This document shows, piece by piece, positions 33,196 through 41,196 of a stretch of DNA of 41,750 bases. Each line of letters starts with the position of its first letter. The first letter of the stretch is position 1. This stretch comes from Methylobacterium amylolyticum (GTDB lineage Bacteria; Pseudomonadota; Alphaproteobacteria; Rhizobiales; Beijerinckiaceae), in contig NZ_JAUYZI010000049.1 in NCBI RefSeq assembly GCF_030700245.1, forward strand, positions 1 through 41,750, written 5' to 3'. The notes under the pieces are model-generated. The model worked only from the letters and a program-made list of their open reading frames with translations. It ran no database searches and was not told the origin of the DNA. Made by a program: the position numbers and the translations under genes.

Positions 33196-33345
33196 GTGCA
33201 GAAGCAGAAACTCGATACCAAAGCCCTGAAGTCGGTCACCGGCGGCAACCTCGGCGTCGGGCTCGGCAACGGCGGCCTCGGGGTGGGTCTCAATCTCGGT
33301 GGCCTCGGCGTCGGCCTCGGGGCCTCCCTCGGCAAATCGCGCTGA
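33196..33345 (+). CDS. Short peptide with double-glycine leader and LGVGL repeats
   Basis: A 49-residue peptide. Residues 1-17 (MQKQKLDTKALKSVTGG) match the double-glycine leader pattern of class II bacteriocins and related peptides: hydrophobics at -12, -7 and -4 (L, L, V) and Gly-Gly at -2/-1. The predicted core (32 residues) holds three copies of LGVGL spaced exactly nine residues, ending in a basic KSR. The DNA of the three copies differs almost only at synonymous positions, which argues for coding. GTG 33196 has AAGAGG upstream; GTG 33157 or 33187 would lengthen the leader. No C39 peptidase transporter gene is nearby. A strong hairpin follows the stop. Confidence 0.55.
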   Translation: MQKQKLDTKALKSVTGGNLGVGLGNGGLGVGLNLGGLGVGLGASLGKSR

Positions 33346-33355
33346 TCAGCCTCCC

Positions 33356-33381
33356 GGTGCGCGGGCGCGGCCCCGCGCACC
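33356..33381 (+). terminator. Strong hairpin after the peptide gene
   Basis: GGTGCGCGGG (33356-33365) and CCCGCGCACC (33372-33381) are a perfect 10-bp stem with a 6-nt loop, beginning 11 nt after the peptide stop. It separates the peptide gene from the DUF4336 gene and may end transcription or attenuate readthrough. Confidence 0.65.
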
Positions 33382-33482
33382 GCCACGTTCCGGCCTCCCC
33401 CGACGATTTCGCGGGAAACGCGGCGCCTCAGCGCAGTTCTCCGCAGGGGCCGCCCGCCGGCCCGTGCCGGAAGGACAGCCGC

Positions 33483-34253
33483 TTGCCCGACGCTACCTAT
33501 CCGCCGCTCGACGCGTTGAAGCCCGTGGCGGACGACGTCTGGATCGTGGACAGCGGTCCGCTGCGGGTGCTCGGTATGCCCCTGCCGGTGCGGATGACGG
33601 TGATCCGGCTGCGCGACGGCGGGATCCTGCTGCACTCGCCCACGCGCTACGATCCGGACCTGCACGCGGACATCGAGACGATGGGGCCGATCCGGCACCT
33701 CGTCGCTCCCAACATCGCCCACTGGACGTTCCTCCAGGCGTGGCAGCAGCACTGCCCGCAGGCCCTGACCTGGGCCGCGCCGAACCTCGGCAAGCGCCGG
33801 CCGGTGCGCCGGTCCGGACTGCGCATCGACCGGGTGCTGGGCGATGCGGCGCCCCCGGAATGGGCAGCCGACCTCGCGCAGATCGTGGTTCCGGGCGGCC
33901 TCGGCTTCCGCGAGGTGGCCTTCTTCCACGGAGCGAGCCGGACCCTGGTTCTCACCGATCTCGTCCTCAACCTGGAGCCGGCGAAGCTCGGACCAATCCT
34001 GGGGCCGGTGCTGCGGCTCGCCGGCATGACCGCACCGGCCGGTCGCCCCCCGCCCTACCTGCGCCTCGTGATCAAGCTGCGCCGCCGCGAGGCGGCGCGC
34101 GCGGCGGCGCGGCTCGTGGCCCTGGCCCCCCGGCAGGTGATCTTCGCCCACGGCGCGTGGTTCGAGCGCGACGCCGCGCGGACGCTCCGGACATCGCTGG
34201 GATGGCTCGGCGATCTCGGCCCCGAGGCCGCCCGGGAGGGGGCGCCCGCGTGA
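33483..34253 (+). CDS. DUF4336 protein (metallo-beta-lactamase-like fold)
   Basis: A ~256-residue DUF4336 protein; the family is thought to resemble metallo-beta-lactamases but without the full HxHxDH metal site. Visible pattern: DDVWIVDSGPLRVLGMPLPVRMTVIRL, then HLVAPNIAHWTFLQAW, VLTDLVLNL and QVIFAHGAWF. The start is unusual: TTG at 33483, with AGGA upstream, gives the conserved N-terminus PDATYPPLDALKP; other frames starting earlier are not family-like. The stop overlaps the next gene's GTG by 4 nt, so the two are translationally coupled. Function is unknown. Confidence 0.8.
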   Translation: MPDATYPPLDALKPVADDVWIVDSGPLRVLGMPLPVRMTVIRLRDGGILLHSPTRYDPDLHADIETMGPIRHLVAPNIAHWTFLQAWQQHCPQALTWAAPNLGKRRPVRRSGLRIDRVLGDAAPPEWAADLAQIVVPGGLGFREVAFFHGASRTLVLTDLVLNLEPAKLGPILGPVLRLAGMTAPAGRPPPYLRLVIKLRRREAARAAARLVALAPRQVIFAHGAWFERDAARTLRTSLGWLGDLGPEAAREGAPA

Positions 34254-35293
34254 CCGGCGCCACAGCGCTTCCCGGATCCGATCTCGCCCTCGTATTCGGC
34301 GGCGGCAACGCGCTCGGCGCCTACCACGCCGGGGCGTTCGAGAGCCTGGACGCGGCCGGGCTGCGGCCGGACTGGGTGGTCGGCGCCTCCGTCGGCGCGG
34401 TCACCGCGGCGCTGATCGCCGGCAACCCGCCCGAGCGGCGGCTGGAGCGCCTGCGGCAGTTCTGGGCCGAAGCCCGGCAGGAGACGCCCCGCGCCCCGGC
34501 CGCGGATCTCAGGTCCCGGCAGGTGTACAACGGCCTGCACGTCGCGCTGGCGCTGGCGGCGGGCCGTCCGAGCATCTACCGGCACCGACTGCCGGGGCTG
34601 TGGTCGGCGCTGCCCTGGGTGCCGAACGACGTGGCGCTCTACGATCACGCGCCGCTGGGCCGGACCCTGGAGCGGCTGGTGGATTTCGACCGGCTGAACG
34701 GCGGTGAGACCCGGCTCACGGTCGCCTGCGTCGATGTCGAGACCGGGTCGGACGTGTATTTCGACAGCGGGCGGACGCGGATCGGGCCCGAGCACGTCCT
34801 GGCCAGCGCGGCGATCCTGCCGGCCTTCCCGCCGGTGGAGATCGAGGGCCGGCTCCTGTGCGACGCGGGCTACACCAACAACCTGCCCCTCGACCCGGTT
34901 CTCGCCGACGAGCCGGAGCGCGACCGCGTCTGCATCGCCCTCGACCTGTTCGCCAGCGCCGCGCCGCGGCCGGCCTCGCTCGACGCGGTGCTGGAGCGGG
35001 CCAACGACCTGATCTTCGCGGGTGCCCCTCGCCGGACCATCGCGGCGCTGGAGCGCGAGTACGCCCTGCGGCAGCGCTTCCAACCCGACGGCCCGACGGC
35101 GACGCTGCTCCACGCCGTCTACCGGGCGGGCCCCGACGAGGTGGCGGGCAAGAGCTTCGACTACTCCCCCGCCTCGCTGCGGGACCGCTGGTCGGCGGGC
35201 CGGGCCGACATGGCGCGGGGCCTCGACATCCTGCGCGACCTCCCGCCGGACGGCGGGCGCTTCCGCAGGATCGCGCTCTCGGAGTACGGGTGA
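34250..35293 (+). CDS. Patatin-like phospholipase
   Basis: A 347-residue patatin-fold acyl hydrolase with a Ser-Asp dyad. The oxyanion loop is FGGGNALGAYHAG (16-28), the nucleophile elbow is GASVG with Ser47, and the dyad aspartate is Asp205 in CDAGYTNNL. This cytoplasmic RssA/YchK-like class acts on phospholipids or acylglycerols. A GTG at 34250 overlaps the DUF4336 stop (GTGA) and has GGGAGG upstream. The tail (~60 residues) with DRWSAGRADMARGLDILRDLP is typical of DUF3734-type patatin proteins. The substrate is unknown. Confidence 0.88.
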   Translation: MTGATALPGSDLALVFGGGNALGAYHAGAFESLDAAGLRPDWVVGASVGAVTAALIAGNPPERRLERLRQFWAEARQETPRAPAADLRSRQVYNGLHVALALAAGRPSIYRHRLPGLWSALPWVPNDVALYDHAPLGRTLERLVDFDRLNGGETRLTVACVDVETGSDVYFDSGRTRIGPEHVLASAAILPAFPPVEIEGRLLCDAGYTNNLPLDPVLADEPERDRVCIALDLFASAAPRPASLDAVLERANDLIFAGAPRRTIAALEREYALRQRFQPDGPTATLLHAVYRAGPDEVAGKSFDYSPASLRDRWSAGRADMARGLDILRDLPPDGGRFRRIALSEYG

Positions 35294-35345
35294 GGGACCA
35301 GGATCGCGGTGGCTCCCGCCTCGGGGGCGGCCGTTCCGGGCGCCG

Positions 35346-35789
35346 TCAGAAGCCGGTCCGAGTCGCCGCGTCGTCCGCCCCACCCTCGGCGCTCGCGCCG
35401 GCGGCGGCCTGACCGATCCGGGCCGCGGACTTGACCAGAGCGAGCACGTCGCGGCGGATCTGCTCGTCGGCGATGGAATTGTAGGCCCGCAGCAGGTCGA
35501 CCGCGCCGGAAATGCGCAGCAGGGCCGGCCCGGTCTCGCCCTCGGCGGGCTGCTCCGGCTCGCCGAAGAAGCTCGACACCGGCACGCCGAGGCGGTCGGC
35601 GATGGCCTGGAGCCGCCCGGCGCCGACGCGGTTCTTGCCGGTCTCGTACTTCTGCACCTGCTGGAAGCTGACGCCGAGGGCGCTCGCCAGGGCCGACTGG
35701 CTCAGGCCGTTGGCGGCCCGCAGGAACGCGATCCGGCTCCCGACCCCGTGATCGATCTCGGTCGTCTGTTTGGGCTTGCGGTTCGGCAT
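35346..35789 (-). CDS. XRE-family transcriptional regulator
   Basis: A 147-residue helix-turn-helix protein. The Cro/CI-type HTH spans residues 15-70 (GSRIAFLRAANGLSQSALASALGVSFQQVQKYETGKNRVGAGRL) and is followed by a ~70-residue C-terminal region with DLLRAYNSIADEQIRRDVLALVKSAARIG, typical of alphaproteobacterial SinR-like regulators. It probably represses or activates its own promoter; the upstream 350 bp contain short palindromic pieces such as GTTGCGCACAAC (35918-35929). The start MPNRKPKQTTEIDHG at 35789 is chosen because upstream codons are not conserved. It converges on the patatin gene. Confidence 0.88.
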   Translation of the reverse strand: MPNRKPKQTTEIDHGVGSRIAFLRAANGLSQSALASALGVSFQQVQKYETGKNRVGAGRLQAIADRLGVPVSSFFGEPEQPAEGETGPALLRISGAVDLLRAYNSIADEQIRRDVLALVKSAARIGQAAAGASAEGGADDAATRTGF

Positions 35790-36143
35790 GGGCGGGATCT
35801 GGCTCTTTCGGAAACGCGCATAGGGCAGCGTTCCGGTGGGACCGCGCCGATGCAACTCAAAGCTGCACAATAGAACGCGTCAAGTCCACGATCAGCCCAT
35901 GTCGCCGCCGCATATCGGTTGCGCACAACTGGAATGGCCGCGCCTGAAACTCCCGGCCAAGCTCTCCCAATCGCAGCGCTTTTTCAACCCCTCTTTGCAT
36001 TTTGCCTTACCGGCACCTTCCGGTCGGCGGTTTCGGGAGAGTACGCACGGCCCGGCGCCGGGCCGGACGACCCGGCACCGGCCGGCCGATGCCCGCCGAC
36101 ATCCGCGGCGGCGCGCGAATCACGACCCGGGGGTCCAGCCGGC
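35790..36143. promoter_or_regulatory. Intergenic region between the XRE and E1 genes
   Basis: No gene is recognised in these 354 bp. The XRE-proximal half is the likely promoter of that gene and includes GTTGCGCACAAC (35918-35929). GGCCCGGCGCCGGGCC (36049-36064) is a perfect 16-nt palindrome about 80 nt beyond the E1 stop on its strand and may act as its terminator. Confidence 0.4.
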
Positions 36144-38546
36144 TCAGGCGAGCAGCTTGAGCCCGGTGCGGCCCGGGCGGTGGCCGAAGCCGCGCATCCG
36201 GATCGGCCGCTCCGGCGCCAGCGCGGTCGCGGCGGCGACGATCCCCTCGGCGTCCAGCCCGTAGTGGCGGTACAGATCGGCGACCGTGCCGGTCTGGCCG
36301 AACCGCTCGACGCCGAGGGCGCGGGTGCGGTGGCCGTGCACGGAGCCCAGCCAGCCGAGTGTGGCCGGGTGGGCGTCGCAGACGGTGACGATCCCGCAAT
36401 GGGACGGCAGGCCGGCGAGCAGATCCTCGATCGGGCTCGACGCGTCGTGGTCCCCGGCCTCGCGCGCCCGCTGCGCGGCGCTCCAGCCGCCGTGGAGGCG
36501 GTCGGCGGAGGTGATCGCGAGCAGGCCGATGTCGCGCCGGTCCTCGGCCATCAGGCCGATCGCCTCGATCGCCTCCGGGGCGACGGCGCCGGTATAGGCC
36601 ACGACCACGTCGGCGTTCGGCCCGGGCTCGCGCATCCAGTAGGCACCCTCGACGATCGCCCGGTTCAGCTCCGGCGTCATCGGCCGCTGCGGCTGGGCGA
36701 TCTGGCGCGTGGACAGCCGCAGGTAGACCGAGCCGCCGTCCTTGCCCTCGCGCTGCACGTGGTCGAGGGCGTGGGCGAGGATCACCGACAGCTCGTCGAC
36801 GTAGGCCGGCTCGAAGGTCGAGAGCCCGTCCTGGGACATGCCGATCAGCGGCGTGCCGATCGACTGGTGGGCGCCGCCCTCCGGCGCGAGCGTCACGCCC
36901 GAGGGGGTGGCCGCGATGATGAAGCGCGCGTCCTGGTAGCAGGCGTAGTTCAGGGCATCGAGGCCGCGGCAGATGAAGGGATCGTAGAGCGTGCCGATCG
37001 GGATCAGCCGCTCGCCGAACAGGCGGTCCGACAGGCCGAGCGCGGAGAGCAGCAGGAACAGGTTCATCTCGGCGATGCCGAGTTCCAGGTGCTGGCCCTT
37101 GGTGGAGAAGTCCCAGTTGAAGGTCGAGGGGATGCGCTCGGAGCGGAACAGGTCGCGCAGCTCCTCGCGGGCGAACAGGCCCCGCCGGTTCACCCAGCCG
37201 CCGAGATTGGTCGAGACGGTCACGTCGGGCGAGGTGGTGACGATGCGCTCCGCGATCGGCGCGTCCGAGCGGGCGAGATCGTTGAGGATCATCCCGAAGC
37301 CGGCCTGGGTCGACAGGGTCGGCTGGCGCGGGCAGGGGAAATCGGCCGGCACGGCGAGCGTCGGCGCGGCGTAGCGGCGGGGGCCGGAGGTGAAGAACGG
37401 CGTCCGCTCGATGAAGCGGCGCACGTCCGCCTCCGGCAGGTTCAGGCCCTCGAACGGCTCCCACTCGCGGCCGGCGCGCACCTGCGCCTTGTCCCGGAAC
37501 AGCTCGGCCTGGGCGGGGGTGAGCAGGCCCGAATGGTTGTCCTTGTGGCCGGCCAGCGGCAGGCCGTAGCCCTTGACGGTGTAGGCGATGAACACGGTCG
37601 GGCGGTCGTTGTCGGCCGCCTCGAAGGCCTTCAGCAGGTTGACCATGTCGTGGCCGCCGAGGTTGCCCATCAGTGCGGCCAATTCGTCGTCGCTGCGGCG
37701 CTCGACCAGCGCCAGCGCCTGCGCGTCGTCGGCGAGGTCCTGGGTCAGGCGCCGCCGCCACGCCGCCCCGCCCTGGAAGGTCAGCGCCGCGTAGAGCTGG
37801 TTCGGGGCGGTGTCGATCCACGTGCGCAGCCGCGCGCCGCCGGGCTCGGCGAAGGCCGCGTCCATCAGCGAGCCGTACTTGAGGACGACCACGTCCCAGC
37901 CGAACGACTTGAAGATCTCCTCGAAGCGGCTGTAGAGGCCCTCGCGGATCACCGCGTCGAGGCTCTGGCGGTTGTAGTCGATGATCCACCACGTCCGGCG
38001 CAGGCCGTGCTTCCAGCCCTCCATCAGGGCCTCGAAGATGTTGCCCTCGTCCATCTCGGCATCGCCGACGAGCGCGACCATCCGGCCCTCGGGCTGGTCG
38101 AGGCCCCAGCCGTGAGCGCGGACGTAGTCGCGCACGAGGCTGCCGAACAGCGTCTGCGCGACGCCGAGGCCGACCGAGCCGGTGGAGAAATCGACGTCGT
38201 CGGTGTCCTTGGTCCGCGACGGGTAGGACTGGACGCCGCCGTAGCCGCGGAAGTTCTCCAGCTTCTCCCGGGTCTGCCGGCCTGCCAGATACTGGATCGC
38301 GTGGAAGACCGGGCCGGCATGCGGCTTGACCGCGACCCGGTCCTCCGGCCGCAGCGCGGCGAAGTACAGGGCGGTCAGGATCGTCGCGAGCGAGGCCGAG
38401 GACGCTTGGTGGCCGCCGACCTTCATGCCGTCGTGGTTCGGGCGGACGTGGTTGGCGTTGTGGATCATCCACGTGGACAGCCACAGCGCCCGCCGCTCCA
38501 GCTCGGCGAGGTAGGGCAGGCGCGGATCGGCGGGGGTGACGGGCAC
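36144..38546 (-). CDS. 2-oxoacid dehydrogenase E1 component (AceE/MdeB-like)
   Basis: An 800-residue homodimeric-type thiamine-diphosphate enzyme of the AceE group. The TPP motif is GDAEMDEGNIFEALMEGWKHG followed by WWIIDYNRQS, with a second transketolase-like domain (AGFGMILNDLA, GQHLELGIAEMNLFLL) and C-terminal domain. It is shorter than AceE (~890) and matches the stand-alone E1 type called MdeB in Pseudomonas, where it handles 2-oxobutyrate next to an Lrp-type regulator; the divergent Lrp gene here fits that. The GTG at 38546 has GAGAAG upstream. No E2 or E3 gene lies nearby. Pyruvate as substrate is an alternative. Confidence 0.85.
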   Translation of the reverse strand: MPVTPADPRLPYLAELERRALWLSTWMIHNANHVRPNHDGMKVGGHQASSASLATILTALYFAALRPEDRVAVKPHAGPVFHAIQYLAGRQTREKLENFRGYGGVQSYPSRTKDTDDVDFSTGSVGLGVAQTLFGSLVRDYVRAHGWGLDQPEGRMVALVGDAEMDEGNIFEALMEGWKHGLRRTWWIIDYNRQSLDAVIREGLYSRFEEIFKSFGWDVVVLKYGSLMDAAFAEPGGARLRTWIDTAPNQLYAALTFQGGAAWRRRLTQDLADDAQALALVERRSDDELAALMGNLGGHDMVNLLKAFEAADNDRPTVFIAYTVKGYGLPLAGHKDNHSGLLTPAQAELFRDKAQVRAGREWEPFEGLNLPEADVRRFIERTPFFTSGPRRYAAPTLAVPADFPCPRQPTLSTQAGFGMILNDLARSDAPIAERIVTTSPDVTVSTNLGGWVNRRGLFAREELRDLFRSERIPSTFNWDFSTKGQHLELGIAEMNLFLLLSALGLSDRLFGERLIPIGTLYDPFICRGLDALNYACYQDARFIIAATPSGVTLAPEGGAHQSIGTPLIGMSQDGLSTFEPAYVDELSVILAHALDHVQREGKDGGSVYLRLSTRQIAQPQRPMTPELNRAIVEGAYWMREPGPNADVVVAYTGAVAPEAIEAIGLMAEDRRDIGLLAITSADRLHGGWSAAQRAREAGDHDASSPIEDLLAGLPSHCGIVTVCDAHPATLGWLGSVHGHRTRALGVERFGQTGTVADLYRHYGLDAEGIVAAATALAPERPIRMRGFGHRPGRTGLKLLA

Positions 38547-38618
38547 GGCGGGCTTCTCTCGTCGCGAATCGGCTCGAAGGCGATGGCCGGACCATGCCAC
38601 GGGCCGCGGGGTCTGAAT

Positions 38619-38653
38619 TGCCAAACGCGCTCCGACGCCGCTACGATTTGGCA
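38619..38653. promoter_or_regulatory. Inverted TGCCAAA / TTTGGCA half-sites, candidate Lrp operator
   Basis: TGCCAAA (38619-38625) and TTTGGCA (38647-38653) are perfect 7-bp inverted half-sites, 28 bp centre to centre. They sit between the divergent E1 and Lrp-type genes (36 bp before the Lrp start). This is a plausible operator for the adjacent regulator controlling the E1 gene and itself. Confidence 0.45.
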
Positions 38654-38688
38654 GCATCGTTCAATCGCGCCCGGATATCCGCCGTTCC

Positions 38689-39156
38689 ATGCCAATCCGG
38701 CCCCTCGACGCGATCGACCGGAAGATCCTCGCCGAGTTGCAGCGGGACGGGCGAATCACCGTCCAGGATCTCGCCGGGCGGGTCGGCCTGTCGGCCTCGC
38801 CGACCCTGCGTCGGGTCCGGATGCTGGAGGAGGCCGGGATCCTGAAGGGCTACGTCGCCCTGGTCGATCAGGCCCGGGTCGGGCTGCCGATGTCGGTGTT
38901 CGCCTCGGTCAAGCTGGAGCGGCAGCGGGAGGAGGAACTCGACCGGTTCGCGGAGGCCGTGGCGCGCTGGCCGGAGGTGGTCGAGTGCTACCTGATGACC
39001 GGGCGGCACGACTACCTCGTGCGCGTCGTCGTGCCGGACCTCGCCGCCTACGAGCGATTCCTGAAGGACAAGCTCACCCGCCTCGACGGCGTCGGCTCGA
39101 TCGAGTCGAGTTTTGCGCTCGGGCAGGTGAAGTACACCAACGTCCTGCCGGTTTAG
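38689..39156 (+). CDS. Lrp/AsnC-family transcriptional regulator
   Basis: A 155-residue Lrp-type regulator. The N-terminal HTH reads DAIDRKILAELQRDGRITVQDLAGRVGLSASPTLRRVRMLEEAGIL and the C-terminal RAM/AsnC ligand domain includes VVECYLMTGRHDYLVRVVVPDLAAYERF. The MdeR regulator of the methionine/2-oxobutyrate system in Pseudomonas is of this type. It is divergent from the E1 gene, so it is the probable local regulator with an amino or oxo acid as effector. ATG at 38689 is used. Confidence 0.9.
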   Translation: MPIRPLDAIDRKILAELQRDGRITVQDLAGRVGLSASPTLRRVRMLEEAGILKGYVALVDQARVGLPMSVFASVKLERQREEELDRFAEAVARWPEVVECYLMTGRHDYLVRVVVPDLAAYERFLKDKLTRLDGVGSIESSFALGQVKYTNVLPV

Positions 39157-39199
39157 TTCTTCTGTATTCCGAACATCGGCAAGGCTCTCGGTCACCACG

Positions 39200-39239
39200 C
39201 CGTCTTTGCGAGCGAAGCGAAGCAACCCGGCAGCGCCAC
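39200..39239 (+). repeat. REP-like repeat, copy 1
   Basis: A ~40-nt element with core TTGCGAGCGAAGCGAAGCAA and tail AGCGCCAC. A second copy occurs in reverse orientation at 41306-41347. It lies in the gap between the Lrp gene and the hydrolase gene. Confidence 0.7.
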
Positions 39240-39315
39240 GCTTCCCAGCAGCGTCACACCTCCCGGCCTCGCGCCGCCCCGGGTCGCGTCGCCGCGCCCG
39301 CGATACTACCGCCCT

Positions 39316-40263
39316 CTACCCCGCCGGCCCCATCCAGTCGGTGACGATCCGGATCTGGCCTTCGTCGAGCAGCGCCGGGGCGTGGCCGCATTCCGGGATC
39401 TCGACCCGCTTCGCCCGCGGCCCGCGGCGGGTCATCTCGTCGGCGGTGTCGGACAAGAGCAGCTCGGAGTGCTGGCCCCGCAGCAGCAGCACCGGGCAGG
39501 TGATCGCGTCCCAGTCGCGCCACATGCTGACGCTATAGACCCGGCCGGGGCGGAAGGCGTCGCCGATCGCCGGGTCGTAGTGCGGCCGGAATCCGCCGTT
39601 CGGCTCGGGGAAGAAGCTGTGCCGGGCGATGTGGCGCCACTGCTCGTCGGTGAGCGGGCCGAACGGCGCGAGCACCGTGCGCAGGCGCGCCTCGCCCGAG
39701 GCGAGGTTGTGGTGCAACCGCGGCGCGTCGCGCAGGCGCGAGCCGATGTGCCGGACCGCCGCCCAGGGCAGGAACGGGCCGATGTCGTTGATCACCATCC
39801 GCCGGATCGGCGTGCGGCGGGCGGCGGCGAGCACCATCCCGGTCAGCCCGCCGAGCGAGGTGCCGATCCAGTCGATCTTGCCCGGGACCCGCAGGTGGGC
39901 GATCAGCGCGGCCATGTCGGCGGCGTATTGCGGCAGGGCGTAGAGTTCCGGGTCCTTGAGCCAGCCCGAGAGGCCGCGGCCCGGGAGATCCGGGCAGACC
40001 ACCCGGTAGCCGGCCTTGGCGAGCGCGTAGGCGAGCGGGTCGTAGTCGCGGCCCTGGCGGCTGAGGCCGTGGAGGCAGACGACCACGTACGGGCTGTCGG
40101 CGTCGCCCCACTCGACGTAGGCGATGCGGTGGAAATCGTGCGGGGCGTAGGCCAGGAAATGGCCGGTGCGGAACGGGACGTCGGCCTCGCTCAGTTCGCC
40201 GAGCCGCGGCGGCCGGCCCGGCGGCGCGGGCTCGCCGACGGGCGACCCGATCAGCGGGATCAC
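39316..40263 (-). CDS. Alpha/beta hydrolase coupled to phasin
   Basis: A 315-residue alpha/beta-fold hydrolase. The oxyanion HG is at 65-66 (VVCLHGLSRQGRDY), nucleophile Ser136 is in WIGTSLGG, the acid is in the LLLRGQHSELL area, and His is in PECGHAPAL near the C-terminus. The GTG start at 40263 overlaps the phasin stop by 4 nt (GTGA), so it is translated with phasin. That context suggests a role in polyhydroxybutyrate metabolism, perhaps on oligomers; this is an inference. Otherwise it resembles general esterases or haloalkane-dehalogenase-like enzymes. Confidence 0.85.
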   Translation of the reverse strand: MIPLIGSPVGEPAPPGRPPRLGELSEADVPFRTGHFLAYAPHDFHRIAYVEWGDADSPYVVVCLHGLSRQGRDYDPLAYALAKAGYRVVCPDLPGRGLSGWLKDPELYALPQYAADMAALIAHLRVPGKIDWIGTSLGGLTGMVLAAARRTPIRRMVINDIGPFLPWAAVRHIGSRLRDAPRLHHNLASGEARLRTVLAPFGPLTDEQWRHIARHSFFPEPNGGFRPHYDPAIGDAFRPGRVYSVSMWRDWDAITCPVLLLRGQHSELLLSDTADEMTRRGPRAKRVEIPECGHAPALLDEGQIRIVTDWMGPAG

Positions 40264-40799
40264 GGCGCCTCGGCGTGCGCGGCGGCCTCGCGGGCGAGCC
40301 GGGTGGTGGTCCGGTGCAGGTCGACCATCTGGTCGGTGAGCCGGCGCGACTGCTCCTGGAGGAAGCTCGCCTGCAAGGCCATCGCCTCCTTCGGGTCGCG
40401 GGCCTGCGCGAGCCGCTCGGCGAAGTCGAGGGAGGCGCGGACGTTGGTGTCAGAGGCCACCAGCACCCGGTGAGCGATCTCGCGCATGGCGGCCAGCATC
40501 AGGCCGGCATTGTCCTCGCAGGCGTTGTAGAGCTTGGCCGCCGCGCCCTCCCACTGCTCGCGCGCCTTGCGGGCGCCGGCGACGTTGCTGTCGGCGAGCT
40601 GGACGGCGGCCTCGCGGGTGGAGCCCATCACCTGCCGCCAGCCCTCGAAGCTCTGGGCCATGGACGTCTCGAAGGCGTTGAGCGCCTGCTCGCCGGCCTC
40701 GGCGTAGCGCTCGTAGGCCTCGCGCGCCCGGGCGACGCCGCTCTCGGCCATCCGGCGGCCGGCCTCGGACGAGACCGCAGGCAGGTTGTCGTTCTCCAC
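40260..40799 (-). CDS. Phasin-family granule-associated protein
   Basis: A 179-residue helical protein of the phasin type that coats polyhydroxyalkanoate granules. It is almost entirely amphipathic alpha-helix: ARAREAYERYAEAGEQALNAFE, AAVQLADSNVAGARKAREQWEGAAAKLY, then LRASLDFAERLAQARDPKEAMALQASFLQEQ, which contains the family core. The GTG start at 40799 has GGGGAGAGGG upstream; a longer frame to 40898 is not family-like. It is the first gene of a two-gene unit with the overlapping hydrolase and pairs functionally with phaZ. Confidence 0.87.
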   Translation of the reverse strand: MENDNLPAVSSEAGRRMAESGVARAREAYERYAEAGEQALNAFETSMAQSFEGWRQVMGSTREAAVQLADSNVAGARKAREQWEGAAAKLYNACEDNAGLMLAAMREIAHRVLVASDTNVRASLDFAERLAQARDPKEAMALQASFLQEQSRRLTDQMVDLHRTTTRLAREAAAHAEAP

Positions 40800-40907
40800 C
40801 GCCCTCTCCCCTGATCCCGAACCGCATCCATACGGCAACGGCGGCGCCGCACAAACGCCCGGAGGTTGCGGGATCCGACAGCTTCGCGACGCCGTCAATC
40901 ACCGCTC

Positions 40908-40928
40908 CGCAACACTGACGGTCTCCGA
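40908..40928. repeat. Direct repeat, copy A
   Basis: CGCAACACTGACGGTCTCCGA closely matches copy B at 41197-41218 (one substitution, one inserted base). The pair flanks the inverted-repeat element. Confidence 0.6.
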
Positions 40929-40971
40929 ACTCGGGTTAACGCCGGGCCACCTCGGCTGCGATCCACCACCA

Positions 40972-41129
40972 CCGTCATTCCGGGGCCGCGCAGCGGAGCC
41001 CGGACCCGAAGGGGCACGCCGGAGGCGGGCAATCCAGAACCGCAGGGCGCTCCGGGCTTGGCGTGCCGGGCATGGCTGTCGTCGGCGTTTCTGGATCCCG
41101 GGCTCGCCTCCGGCGCCCCGGGATGACGG
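40972..41129. repeat. BIME-like inverted-repeat element
   Basis: CCGTCATTCCGGGGC (40972-40986) and GCCCCGGGATGACGG (41115-41129) are inverted, with 14 of 15 bases matching. An inner inverted pair ATCCAGAA / TTTCTGGAT (about 41029-41037 and 41090-41098) strengthens the fold. These CCGTCATCCCGGGG arms resemble dispersed palindromic elements of alphaproteobacterial genomes. Confidence 0.65.
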
Positions 41130-41196
41130 AGTGCGTGTCAGAACCGCCGACCGACACGCTGCGGCTGTGCTGCGTTCATCCGAGTTCGGAGCCCTG

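Noticed and set aside
35919..39344. An 1141-codon plus-strand open frame opposite the E1 gene
   Set aside because: Antisense shadow; the E1 frame shows TPP and transketolase motifs and the Lrp gene uses another frame.
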